64,000 nt of DNA from an uncultured Alphaproteobacteria bacterium (GTDB taxonomy: Bacteria; Pseudomonadota; Alphaproteobacteria; UBA11222). The DNA lies in the NCBI GenBank assembly GCA_947258435.1, contig CAMYID010000023.1, forward strand, positions 1 through 64,000, read 5' to 3'. The first letter of the stretch is position 1. Each line of letters begins with the position of its first letter. Both the position numbers and the translations under genes were made by a program. Below the pieces are notes generated by a model, which did no database searches, had not been told where the DNA came from, and saw nothing but the letters and a program-made list of their open reading frames with translations. Of this stretch, positions 26,208 through 35,867 are shown piece by piece.

Positions 26208-27503
26208 TTATCGCGCCGCCCATTCGCGTGTCGTATTGACCATCGCGTCGGTGATGCGCGTCAGCTCAGCTTCTGTGACGGTGAGGGGCGGCGTTGTGTA
26301 GATGATATCACCGAACGGGCGCAGCCACACCCCTTGTTCGATAAAGCGCTGCTTCAGCCATGCGCTATCCCGCATCGTGGCAAGCTCAATCACCCCGATG
26401 GCCCCCAGAGTGCGAACATCGGCAACCCCGTCAATTGCGCGGCACGGCTCAAGCGCCGCGCGCAGATGCGTCCCGATCCGCGTCACCGCTTCCAGACGGG
26501 GTTCGCTTTCAAACAGGTCCAGCGACGCATTCGCTGCCGCGCAGGCCAGCGGGTTACCCATGAAAGTCGGCCCATGCATCAGTGCCGCCTCATCCGCCTC
26601 GCTCAGAAACGCGTCATAGATATGGCTGCGGGCGATCGTCGCGGCGAGAGCCATGGTCCCGCCGGTCAGCGCCTTGGACAAGGTCATGATATCGGGCACG
26701 ACCGCCGCCTGCTGACAGGCAAACATGCTGCCCGTGCGGCCAAATCCCGTGAAGATCTCATCAAGGATCAGCAGATGGCCATGCTTGTCGCAAAGCGCGC
26801 GGGTGGCGGCCAGTATCTCGGGTGAATGAAACTTCATTCCGCCCGCGCCCTGAACCAGAGGTTCGATCATCACGGCAGCAATCTCATCGCGATGCGTGCG
26901 CAGGAAAGCATCGAGGGTATGCAGATCATCTTTGCTTTGTGGCACATCGACCAGAAACTGCTCAAGCAGTGCGCCGCGGAACAGGGTGTGCATCCCCTCC
27001 TCTGGATCGCATACAGACATCGTGCCCAACGTGTCGCCATGATAACCGTAACGGAAACAGACAAACTTCCTGCGACCGTGTTTGCCCTGATTGATCCAGT
27101 ACTGGATCGCCATTTTCATTCCGATCTCGACCGAAACCGACCCGGATTCAGAAAAAAATACATGATCGAGATCCCCCGGCGTCAGATTTGCCAGCCGCTG
27201 TGCAAGCCGGGCCGCGGGTTCAGTGACAAGCCCCCCCAGCATGACATGCGGCAGGCGCGCAAGCTGTGCCTCAACCGCGGCGCGGATATGGGGATGGTTA
27301 TAGCCATGGCATGCGGTCCACCAGGATGCGATGCCATCGACAAGTTCGCGCCCGTCGGCAAGAATGATCCGCGCGCCATCGGTCGCAGCAGCTGGCAGGG
27401 GCGGAGCCACCGTCTTCATCTGCGTATAGGGCAGCCATAAATGCTTCTGCGCCGCCGCAATCCAGTCCGGCGCATCAGTGTTGCGATTGCTTGAAATTGT
27501 CAT
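26208..27503 (-). CDS. bioA: Adenosylmethionine-8-amino-7-oxononanoate aminotransferase
   Basis: LWLPYTQMK; DGIASWWTACHGYNHP; LDEIFTGFGRTGSMFACQQA; start at MTISSNRN. Confidence 0.93.
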   Translation of the reverse strand: MTISSNRNTDAPDWIAAAQKHLWLPYTQMKTVAPPLPAAATDGARIILADGRELVDGIASWWTACHGYNHPHIRAAVEAQLARLPHVMLGGLVTEPAARLAQRLANLTPGDLDHVFFSESGSVSVEIGMKMAIQYWINQGKHGRRKFVCFRYGYHGDTLGTMSVCDPEEGMHTLFRGALLEQFLVDVPQSKDDLHTLDAFLRTHRDEIAAVMIEPLVQGAGGMKFHSPEILAATRALCDKHGHLLILDEIFTGFGRTGSMFACQQAAVVPDIMTLSKALTGGTMALAATIARSHIYDAFLSEADEAALMHGPTFMGNPLACAAANASLDLFESEPRLEAVTRIGTHLRAALEPCRAIDGVADVRTLGAIGVIELATMRDSAWLKQRFIEQGVWLRPFGDIIYTTPPLTVTEAELTRITDAMVNTTREWAAR

Positions 27504-27698
27504 GCCGTTCCTGTCTTCCTGCCCAGAATCTCCTTCTTCCTGCCCGGATTCCATGGGCCGGGCCAGACTACCTAAAGGCAGGCAGGACTTCGAGTCCTTG
27601 TTGCCCGCCCCCCCGTTTTGGCAGGCAAACACAAAGAATGGCTGCAATCGGGGCAAAGGGTCGCTACAAAAGATAAAAACATCACCAGGGAGGGACAG

Positions 27699-28565
27699 AT
27701 GAAAGACGTTGCAGGCAAGATTGCCTTTATTACCGGCGCCGCGAGCGGCATGGGGCTTGGCATGGCAAAGGCGTTCAGCCGCGCTGGCATGAAAATCATG
27801 ATGGCCGATATCGATGCCGACGAACTCGGCAAGGCAGCCGATGCGTTAAAGGCCGAAGGCGCGGATGTCGACTGCCTGGTATGCGATGTGACGGTGGAAA
27901 AAAGCCTGTTTGAAGCAGCGGACGCAACACTCGACAAGTTCGGCAAGGTCAACGTGCTGTGCAACAATGCCGGTGTCAGTGTGGGCGGCATGACCGAAGA
28001 GTTGAGCCAGCAGGATTGGGACTGGGTCATCGCCGTGAACGAGATGGGCGTGATCTATGGGCTGCGCGCCTTTCTGCCCCATATCAAGGGTAATGGGGAA
28101 GCCGGCCATGTAATGAGCACCTCTTCCATGGCCGGTCTTGTGAATGCGGGGCCCGGCTGGGGTCCTTACAATGCCACCAAATTCGCCGTAGTGGGCATGA
28201 TGGAAGTGCTCTACAGCGAGCTGAAAGACAGCCCCGTGGGTGTTTCGGTTCTGTGCCCGGGCGGCGTCAATACGCGGATCAATGATGCGGGCAGACATCG
28301 GCCGGCGCGGTTTGGCAGCTCCGATGACCGGCCGATCGCGCTCAACGATATCGGCGATACGCTGAAACTGGGCCTTGACCCCGATGTGGTGGGCGAACTG
28401 GTGCTGGCCGGTATTCGCGAAGATCAGTTCTATATCTTTACAGATCCCAGGGCGCGGCAATGGGTCGAGCGCCGCTTTGAGCGTATCATGCAGGGTTTCA
28501 GCTGGTCAGAACGCAGCGAACCGCTGGTCAATGCAAAGGCGCCGGGAACAGTCTGGAAATCCTGA
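27699..28565 (+). CDS. SDR family oxidoreductase
   Basis: GKIAFITGAASGMGLGMA; LCNNAGVSVGG; GPYNATKFAVVGM. Confidence 0.9.
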   Translation: MKDVAGKIAFITGAASGMGLGMAKAFSRAGMKIMMADIDADELGKAADALKAEGADVDCLVCDVTVEKSLFEAADATLDKFGKVNVLCNNAGVSVGGMTEELSQQDWDWVIAVNEMGVIYGLRAFLPHIKGNGEAGHVMSTSSMAGLVNAGPGWGPYNATKFAVVGMMEVLYSELKDSPVGVSVLCPGGVNTRINDAGRHRPARFGSSDDRPIALNDIGDTLKLGLDPDVVGELVLAGIREDQFYIFTDPRARQWVERRFERIMQGFSWSERSEPLVNAKAPGTVWKS

Positions 28566-28630
28566 CAGACATTTTGCAGCGTCTGGGCTGAATTGGGGGC
28601 ACACAGAATGCCCCCGTTCAGCGAAGCGCC

Positions 28631-28660
28631 GGCGTCGCGCAGCGGGGCGTCGCGCAGCGG
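28631..28660. repeat. Exact 15-bp tandem duplication GGCGTCGCGCAGCGG x2
   Basis: Read directly, between convergent SDR and TetR genes. Confidence 0.9.
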
Positions 28661-28677
28661 CGCGCGACAAAAGCTGC

Positions 28678-29394
28678 TCAGGTTGCGGCGCGCCCCGAAC
28701 GGGCGTCATTCGGACCACGCAATAAATTCTGCAGCATATCCGCAAACTGATCGCGGAACCGGCGTGCATATTCGGCATCGTCGAAATGCCCGGCGGCGCG
28801 CCGCACGACGGTTCCGAACAACCCGTCACCCAGCGCGGCAATCGCACCCAGCATGACAAGAAACTCCGTCTCGTCACGGGACGGTTGCGGGTCTCCGGCC
28901 GCGCCCGCTTCTTTTTCGCGCAACCGGTGAATGACATCTATCAGCTCCTGCAAAAAGCCGACCCGGCCCGGATCATCGCGCCAGATGCCGCCCAAAACCA
29001 TCCATCCGACCAGACGCGAATGGCCCCGTTCCGCCAAAACCTCATAGACCCGATCCATAATGGCGTGCATATCGCGGCCTGCCCCATCGGCCGACGAAAA
29101 TGCCGTCATCAGGCTTGCACTTAGTTGTTCGGCACCGCGCCGCGCCAAAGCCAGCACAAGCCCGTCCCGATTTTCGAAATGGTGCAGAATTGTCGGATGC
29201 GAAATCCCGACATCATTGGCGATCTCTTGAAGCCGAATTCCTTCCGGGCCGTTTTCTGCCAGCCTTTTTTCCGCAGCATCAAGAATCACACGGCGCGCTT
29301 CTTCGGCTGTTCTTCGAATGCGTTTTGATTTTGCAGTCACGGCTAAACACTCAACCTTAAATATTTGGACAAATTGTCGCACGAATGTTGACAA
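28678..29394 (-). CDS. TetR family transcriptional regulator
   Basis: RRVILDAAEKRLAENGPEGIRLQEIANDVGISHPTILHHFENRDGLV HTH domain. Confidence 0.9.
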   Translation of the reverse strand: MSTFVRQFVQIFKVECLAVTAKSKRIRRTAEEARRVILDAAEKRLAENGPEGIRLQEIANDVGISHPTILHHFENRDGLVLALARRGAEQLSASLMTAFSSADGAGRDMHAIMDRVYEVLAERGHSRLVGWMVLGGIWRDDPGRVGFLQELIDVIHRLREKEAGAAGDPQPSRDETEFLVMLGAIAALGDGLFGTVVRRAAGHFDDAEYARRFRDQFADMLQNLLRGPNDARSGRAAT

Positions 29395-29502
29395 TTTCGA
29401 AAGGAAGTCTATCTACAATTGTGAAGTTAATCCTTACTCAGTCACGCTATGGCACTGGGTTATTGCTTTTAGCATAAGATTTCAAGGAAGTGGCCACCAA
29501 TC

Positions 29503-30273
29503 ATGCAACCGCAATCATCTCCCCACTCCGATACACGCGTTAAGCCGCTGGTTGCGTTACGTGCAATACGCGCGCTGTTCAGGAACAAGGAAGACACCGG
29601 ACAGGTCTTCAAAGTCGTCGAAGCGTTAAAAGGCGATTCGATATTACGCAATTTCGAACGCTTTAAAGCCAGTGAGTTAGGCGCCCAGGTCCTGATGGAA
29701 CGACGTCAGTTGATTGATACCCTGTGCAACAAGGAATATCTCTCCGGGTTACCCGAAGACAGCTACGGCAAGGCGTATCAGAACTTTCTGGATACCGAAA
29801 ATCTGACGGCCGAAGGGCTTGTCAGCGCCAGCGAAGAGGCCCCGCGCTGGGGCAGCCGCGAAGCGGATATGGCGCTGTTTACGTCCCGGCTGCGCGATAG
29901 TCACGATCTGCATCATGTGCTGACCGGTTACGGTCGTAACCCTGTCGGCGAACTCTGCACGCTGACCTTTGGTTATCCTCATACGCGCAACCGCGGCATC
30001 GGCGTACTGGTCCTGATCGGCATGTTTAAAGTAAAAAAGGAAATGCGCGACGTTCCCGTATTCAAGGCCGTCTGGCAAGCATATCGCAATGGCAAGAAAG
30101 CTGCGTGGCTGCCGGGCGTCGACTGGGAAGCCATGTTGCCCTTGCCACTTGAAGAAGTTCGCCGGCAACTGAATATTCTGCCGCCGACCGAATATCAGAA
30201 AGTCGAGAAATGCCTCAAATGCAAAGAGGCAGACTATCAAAGCCAGCATGGCAGTATGCCGCAGGCAGCGTGA
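29503..30273 (+). CDS. COQ4 family ubiquinone biosynthesis protein
   Basis: RLRDSHDLHHVLTGYGRNPVGELCTLTF (HDxxH-type motif). Confidence 0.85.
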   Translation: MQPQSSPHSDTRVKPLVALRAIRALFRNKEDTGQVFKVVEALKGDSILRNFERFKASELGAQVLMERRQLIDTLCNKEYLSGLPEDSYGKAYQNFLDTENLTAEGLVSASEEAPRWGSREADMALFTSRLRDSHDLHHVLTGYGRNPVGELCTLTFGYPHTRNRGIGVLVLIGMFKVKKEMRDVPVFKAVWQAYRNGKKAAWLPGVDWEAMLPLPLEEVRRQLNILPPTEYQKVEKCLKCKEADYQSQHGSMPQAA

Positions 30274-30316
30274 CAAATCCCTCCCATTTTTTGGGAGCCT
30301 CTCCCTAAACTTAAAC

Positions 30317-30349
30317 CGGCGGGCAGTGTCTACTGTCCGCCGTTTTTTT
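30317..30349 (+). terminator. Rho-independent terminator
   Basis: CGGCGGGCAG-TGTCTA-CTGTCCGCCG-TTTTTTT. Confidence 0.92.
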
Positions 30350-30361
30350 GTGACGGCATGC

Positions 30362-31531
30362 CTATTTTTCTGCTTTCGCCGCCTGCTCGCTCTGATGTTT
30401 TTCAAACATCTCCATCGCGGCCTTCATGGCCCCGCCCATCAGCCGCTCCCCATGTTCGGTCGTCCATTCAAGCGAAAGGTCGCGATTGCGGTTCGCGCCG
30501 GTCAGTTCAGGCATCACATAACGCTGCCACAGCTCGTAGGATTTTTTGGTATTGTCGAAATCGGCCCAGTTATGGGCAAGTTGCAGAAAACATCCAAAGT
30601 CGCCCTGTTTGTCCTGCAACCGGCGGATCTGCGCCACCGCATCGGCGGGCGTACCGATCACGGCACTGCCGGACCGGATCATCGTATCCACCGGGTCACC
30701 GCCGCGATTTTCGACTTGCGCGGACGATGTCGGGTTGATCCGGCTGAAGTAATCCAGCCATTTATGGATCCCGAACTGCACATTTTCCCGCGCTTTTTCC
30801 CGGGTTTCGGCAATATGCACCGGCCCGACAAGGCGCAGACGCTGCGGATCCATTGGCTGGCCGCGCGCCTCCTGCGCGATCTCATTCGCAATCTTCCAGT
30901 TTTCGCCCAAGGCATCAAAACCACCTGCCTGGGTTGCCGCAACGCACAGCATGCCCAGATCATATTTGCCCGCCAGCCGACCGCCCGACGGCGTAATCGA
31001 ACTTGCCACCGCAACCTCGGGATATGGGTCGCTATAGGGTAACAGATGCAGCCGCGCTTCGTTAAGCGTGTACCATTCGGTTGTTTCACTGACCGTTTCA
31101 CCGGCAAACAGCCGTAAGATAACATCAAGCGCCTGCGCCATCCGGTCCCGCTGGACCGACGGGTCGATACCCAGCATGGATGCATCCGATGGCAGCAATC
31201 CCGGTCCGGCCCCGAACATCACCCGGCCGCGCGTCATATGATCGAGCTGGATAATCCGGTTCGCGGTCATCAGCGGATTATGATAGGGCAAGGATACCAC
31301 CCCCGTCCCCAGCCGGATGTGACGCGTACGCTCCGCCGCCGCAGCGATGAAAAGCTCGGGCGAGGCAATAATTTCAAAACCTGCGGAGTGATGCTCCCCG
31401 ATCCAGGCCTCGTCATAACCAAGCCGATCCAGCCACGCGACCAGCTCCATATCCCGCGCCAGCGCCATGGTCGGATCTTCATCGACCGGATGAAACGGCG
31501 CCATGAAAATACCGTTGCGCATCCTGTTCTG
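30362..31531 (-). CDS. LLM class flavin-dependent oxidoreductase
   Basis: NGIFMAPFHPVDEDPTMALARDMELVAWLDRLGYDEAWIGEHHSAGFEIIASPE; start could also be 31552. Confidence 0.9.
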   Translation of the reverse strand, partial: QNRMRNGIFMAPFHPVDEDPTMALARDMELVAWLDRLGYDEAWIGEHHSAGFEIIASPELFIAAAAERTRHIRLGTGVVSLPYHNPLMTANRIIQLDHMTRGRVMFGAGPGLLPSDASMLGIDPSVQRDRMAQALDVILRLFAGETVSETTEWYTLNEARLHLLPYSDPYPEVAVASSITPSGGRLAGKYDLGMLCVAATQAGGFDALGENWKIANEIAQEARGQPMDPQRLRLVGPVHIAETREKARENVQFGIHKWLDYFSRINPTSSAQVENRGGDPVDTMIRSGSAVIGTPADAVAQIRRLQDKQGDFGCFLQLAHNWADFDNTKKSYELWQRYVMPELTGANRNRDLSLEWTTEHGERLMGGAMKAAMEMFEKHQSEQAAKAEK

Positions 31532-31589
31532 CATTAATTCCTGCTCCCGCATTATGGCCTTTGACGATTGGCCTGGCAGTAAATGACGC

Positions 31590-32006
31590 TCATGCAGCCA
31601 ATTGTTTTTGCACGGCCTTGATCATGCCCAGATAGATCCCTTTGGCGACATCAACCGCATCCGCATCGGGAACATTTTTCGCCCGAAAATTTCCAAACCA
31701 GTCAACCCGGCATGCCCCATCTCCGGTTGGCGTGACGATCAATGTCGCCACATAGCCTGCGAACGGCAGCGGACAATCGTCATTCTGAATGCTGTAGGTC
31801 AGTGTCCGGCTGGCCGGGTCATAATTATCCATCCGCTCAACCACCGTGCCGCCCCCGATTGTCAGCGTGCGGGTCATGCCAAGCCCTTCGCCCTCGATCG
31901 CCTTGCTTTCAATTGCCGGTCCGTCGATACCGGCAAAATCCCCCAGAATGGCAAAAACCGCATCGGCGTCTGCCGCGATTGTTTCTGATACTTTTGCTGT
32001 CGGCAT
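31590..32006 (-). CDS. SRPBCC family protein
   Basis: MPTAKVSETIAADADAVFAILGDFAGI...YSIQNDDCPLPFAGYVATLIVTP. Confidence 0.8.
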   Translation of the reverse strand: MPTAKVSETIAADADAVFAILGDFAGIDGPAIESKAIEGEGLGMTRTLTIGGGTVVERMDNYDPASRTLTYSIQNDDCPLPFAGYVATLIVTPTGDGACRVDWFGNFRAKNVPDADAVDVAKGIYLGMIKAVQKQLAA

Positions 32007-32032
32007 TTCCTTAATCCTTTTTTCTTCCCATT

Positions 32033-32072
32033 TTCTTGTGTTTGATCGCCGGTTCTTGTGTTTGATCGCCGG
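32033..32072. repeat. Exact 20-bp tandem duplication TTCTTGTGTTTGATCGCCGG x2
   Basis: Read directly; lies just upstream of the SRPBCC start codon. Confidence 0.95.
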
Positions 32073-32115
32073 GCCTGTGTTGAGGGCCCGTTCCGGGAAC
32101 GCATATGGGTGGCAC

Positions 32116-32916
32116 TCAGACCTCTCCGGTGACCAGAAATTGCGGCAGGATCATCATGAATGTGCCCTCATCGATCGCACGCCGGATTTCCGCGTAAAAC
32201 GCATCGGCGCGCGCGGGGTCGATTTCGCCACCGGTCTTGGCGTAATTCACCATATTGTGCAGAACCAGCGCCGAGCGCCCCCTTGTATCCGCACTGGCCA
32301 GGATTTTTACCGCAACATCGGTATAGCCGGCCTTTTTCATTTCGCTGTACAGAATCCGACCGATCCGGGGGGTGTGATAGGCATGTTCGGCAGCCGCAAA
32401 CAATTCCGCGAGCTTTTCGTGGCCCAGCGGTTCGACCACCAGCATGCCCCAATCGCTGTCAAGAATATGGACCTTGCCGCCCGGCTTCACGACCCGCCGG
32501 AATTCGGCAATGGTTGCGCTCACATCAGGCACATATTCAAGAACATTCTTGCAAACCAGCCTGTCGACCGAACCATCGGGCAAGGGAATACGGTCATCGC
32601 TGACATGATGGAATGTGGTGCAATCCGCCAACCCCTCCTCACTCAGATTCTGCGAGGCAAGCGCAATAAACTGTGCATTCAGATCGATACCGTGAACATG
32701 TCCCCGGGGGCCGACACGGCGCGCCAGCTCAACAGATAACCCCCCCGGCCCACAGCCGTAATCCACGACAATGTGAGCTTCCCGGATATCGGCCGGGGCC
32801 AATAACGGGTCCATTTCGGGGCGCCACCTGAACAGCTCCTGATAGGCATCGACACGTTCCTGCTCGACCTCTACCCAGTGATCCCGGTAATAGGTATCCT
32901 TGTTGAATGTCGTCAA
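32116..32916 (-). CDS. Class I SAM-dependent methyltransferase
   Basis: IVVDYGCGPGGLSVELARRVGPRGHVHGIDLN motif I. Confidence 0.9.
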   Translation of the reverse strand: MTTFNKDTYYRDHWVEVEQERVDAYQELFRWRPEMDPLLAPADIREAHIVVDYGCGPGGLSVELARRVGPRGHVHGIDLNAQFIALASQNLSEEGLADCTTFHHVSDDRIPLPDGSVDRLVCKNVLEYVPDVSATIAEFRRVVKPGGKVHILDSDWGMLVVEPLGHEKLAELFAAAEHAYHTPRIGRILYSEMKKAGYTDVAVKILASADTRGRSALVLHNMVNYAKTGGEIDPARADAFYAEIRRAIDEGTFMMILPQFLVTGEV

Positions 32917-32998
32917 TTTTATCAGTTCCCCCGCGTGTTTTTCTTGGCATCAAGTCAATCATGCTACCGTACAGACAAACAAGTAGAAAAAAATTCCG

Positions 32999-34093
32999 AT
33001 GAGGCGATCGCTCCTATTTCTCAGGCTTGCGGTAATTCTTCTGTTCCTGCTGGCGGGAACAGAATTGTTTTTACGGCAATGGGTACTGACCCCGTCGCGT
33101 CAGACATTCGACCCGCAGCTTGGCTTTACCTATCTGGGCGACCGCGACATCCTGCACACAAATGAGGGGCGCGCACGGATCCGGCTGAACAGCCTGGGGT
33201 TGAATGCCGCGCCACTGCCCGAGATTCGTGCTGCCGCAGAACGCCTGCCAACCGTTCTTGTCCTGGGCGATTCCTATACGGAAGCCTTGCAGGTAGCGCG
33301 TGATCGGAATTTTGTTTCACTTGCCGCGCAGGCGGCTGAACTGAATCTGGTCAATGCCGGCCGCAGCGGGCTGGGGCCATTGCACTACCCGGCTCTGTTT
33401 ACCCGGCTCAGGGATACAATCGCACCCGATGCGCTGATTATTTGCCTGACCCAGGGCGATATCGCGGATGCGCGGCAGACCCCTTACACGCTTGTTCGCC
33501 GGGAAGGTCACAATACCATTTCGGCTTTGAATCTGTCCGCCACCGCCAATAACCGTCTGCGCAGCTTTATCGAACCGCTTATCCACCACTCCGCCCTTGC
33601 GACCTTGATGATGCGTCGGTCCGCACTGGTGATTGGGGGATGGCGGTGGCCCTGGGATGACTGGCCGTTTCCGAATGCTGTGACCGCGCAGAATCGGGGG
33701 GCCGCGCAGAATCCGGGGACCGCATCGCATACCGATCCGCAAAATCCCGACGATGTCTATAGCGCCATCATTTTTCAGCTTGCCGCACTGCGGTCGGAAA
33801 TCCCGACAGCGCTGCTCTATATTCCGACATTTCGCTATGCGGCGGGGGGAGTAATCCTTGAAACAGCGCAGTCGCGCCGCGACTGGCACATATTTGAGGC
33901 GATTGCGGCAGAACTGTCCCTCCCTCTCGTCCATGCAGGTGATGCAATGCGCGCGGACTATGCGCGGGACCATATGCCCCTGACAGGTTTTCGCAATTCG
34001 ACGCTCGGACATGGCCATCTGAATGAAAACGGCCATCGGGCGGTCGCTGAAACACTGGCTGCGGTCGCGCGCAAGTTGATTGCGCGCCCATGA
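32999..34093 (+). CDS. SGNH/GDSL hydrolase-like, membrane-anchored; paired with MBOAT gene
   Basis: N-terminal TM; VLVLGDSYTEALQV; overlaps next gene by ATGA. Confidence 0.75.
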   Translation: MRRSLLFLRLAVILLFLLAGTELFLRQWVLTPSRQTFDPQLGFTYLGDRDILHTNEGRARIRLNSLGLNAAPLPEIRAAAERLPTVLVLGDSYTEALQVARDRNFVSLAAQAAELNLVNAGRSGLGPLHYPALFTRLRDTIAPDALIICLTQGDIADARQTPYTLVRREGHNTISALNLSATANNRLRSFIEPLIHHSALATLMMRRSALVIGGWRWPWDDWPFPNAVTAQNRGAAQNPGTASHTDPQNPDDVYSAIIFQLAALRSEIPTALLYIPTFRYAAGGVILETAQSRRDWHIFEAIAAELSLPLVHAGDAMRADYARDHMPLTGFRNSTLGHGHLNENGHRAVAETLAAVARKLIARP

Positions 34094-35493
34094 TTTTCAC
34101 CTCCCTCACCTTCATCGTGTTTTTCGGCCTGCTGTTGGCCGCATTTGGTTTGCTGCGCGGCAACAGGGCGAAACAAAACCTGCTGCTTGTTGCCAGCTAT
34201 CTTTTTTATGGCGCCTGGAACCCTGCCTATCTGCTGCTGATCGCAGCCTGCAGTCTGTGGAGCTGGGGATTGGGTTTCGGTATCCGGCATGCCGCCACCA
34301 AGGCCCGCAGATTATGTTACCTGTGGGGCAGCCTGGGGCTCAGTCTGGGCGCACTTGGCTATTTCAAGTATGCCGGTTTTTTCGTCGAAAACACCGCCTG
34401 GCTGCTTGATCTTCCCGACACAGAACCGCTGGAGATTCTGCTGCCGGTGGGGATCAGCTTTTTTACCTTTCAGGCGATGAGCTATTCGATCGATCTCTAT
34501 CGCCGGCGCATCGAACCCTGCGCCAGTCTGCGCCGTTTCCTGCTGTATGTCGCTTTCTTCCCGCAACTTGTAGCGGGGCCCATTGTCCGGGCCACAGAAT
34601 TTCTGCCGCAACTTGAACGCCCGCTAAGGCTGGAACGCAGGAATATCGTCATTGGCAGCCAGATTTTCCTTGCCGGCATGCTGCAGAAGCTTCTGATCGC
34701 CGATCAGCTCGCGCCCTTTGTCGACCGCCTGTTCGCCGACCCGCTTCTTTATGACAGCCTGACCCTGTGGCTCGGGCTAGCAAGCTATACCATTCAGATT
34801 TTCTGCGATTTCTCGGGCTATTCCCTCATGGCGATCGGCAGTGCCCGTATGCTGGGGTTTTTGCTGCCTGAAAACTTCCGGATGCCCTATCTGTCGCGCT
34901 CAATCGCTGAATTCTGGCGTCGCTGGCATATGAGCCTGTCCTTCTGGATGCGTGACTATGTGTATATTTCGCTTGGCGGCAATCGCGTCGGTCCCATCCG
35001 GACCTATATCAACCTGGCGGCAACCATGTTGTTTACCGGGCTGTGGCATGGCGCAAGCTGGAACTTTGTTTTCTGGGGTGCGGCGCACGGGGTCGGTCTG
35101 ATCATCCATCGCCTGTGGCGACAGCGCCGACAATCGCAAGACAAGCCGGGCCTCATCGGTCAGTCGGCTGGATGGGCGCTAACACTCCTCTTTGTCATGC
35201 TGCTCTGGATACCGTTTCGGGCCCCCGATTTCATGACCGCCTATCTTTATCTGTCCGGCCTTTTCGGGCCGTCGGGCGAAGTTAGCTGGGCGCCGCCCAC
35301 CATCCTGCTGCTTATTGCGATTGTCATCGGCTGGCATCTGGTCTGGTTAGGGGTCAGAGTGCAGGGACGGACACTGTTTCCGGTTGCCCGACCCTGGCGC
35401 GCAGTGCCCGCCACAGTACTGTTTACCGCAATACTTGCCCTTATTCTGTTTGCGCCAATTGGCACGACGCCGTTCATCTACTTTCAATTTTAG
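34090..35493 (+). CDS. MBOAT family O-acyltransferase (AlgI-like)
   Basis: ISFFTFQAMSYSIDLYRRRIEP; FWRRWHMSLSFWMRDYVYISLGGNRVG; TGLWHGASWNFVFWGAAHG. Confidence 0.93.
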   Translation: MIFTSLTFIVFFGLLLAAFGLLRGNRAKQNLLLVASYLFYGAWNPAYLLLIAACSLWSWGLGFGIRHAATKARRLCYLWGSLGLSLGALGYFKYAGFFVENTAWLLDLPDTEPLEILLPVGISFFTFQAMSYSIDLYRRRIEPCASLRRFLLYVAFFPQLVAGPIVRATEFLPQLERPLRLERRNIVIGSQIFLAGMLQKLLIADQLAPFVDRLFADPLLYDSLTLWLGLASYTIQIFCDFSGYSLMAIGSARMLGFLLPENFRMPYLSRSIAEFWRRWHMSLSFWMRDYVYISLGGNRVGPIRTYINLAATMLFTGLWHGASWNFVFWGAAHGVGLIIHRLWRQRRQSQDKPGLIGQSAGWALTLLFVMLLWIPFRAPDFMTAYLYLSGLFGPSGEVSWAPPTILLLIAIVIGWHLVWLGVRVQGRTLFPVARPWRAVPATVLFTAILALILFAPIGTTPFIYFQF

Positions 35494-35867
35494 ATTTGGC
35501 GGCGCACAAAATGATGGGAAAATCATCGATATATGGATATGCTGCCCGAAAATCTGGGCAGCGGCGGATCGATGTTTCCGTCGCGCCATCCGACAGGCAC
35601 GCCAGCCCGGACAGCACCATTTAATGGTTATCCGGGGGTGGATGACGGCAGCGTAACGAAGCGACAGCCGAATTCGCCGGGGCGGCATGACAGCCGTGAT
35701 GTGCAACGCATGGAGCGGCGCTCAACTTCGGCGATCCAAGTTTGTGCAGATACGCGCAGGACGCATTTGCACGCAGGCGATCAATCGGCTACGTTCCGCG
35801 GCCATTTGTACCGCTGGGGCTGACGCTGCCATGTCTGGATGGTTGGTAATAAAATGATGGGTGCCGA

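Noticed and set aside
35533-35823. 96-aa ORF in the gltB leader
   Set aside because: Biased composition, no recognisable family and no convincing RBS; treated as non-coding leader
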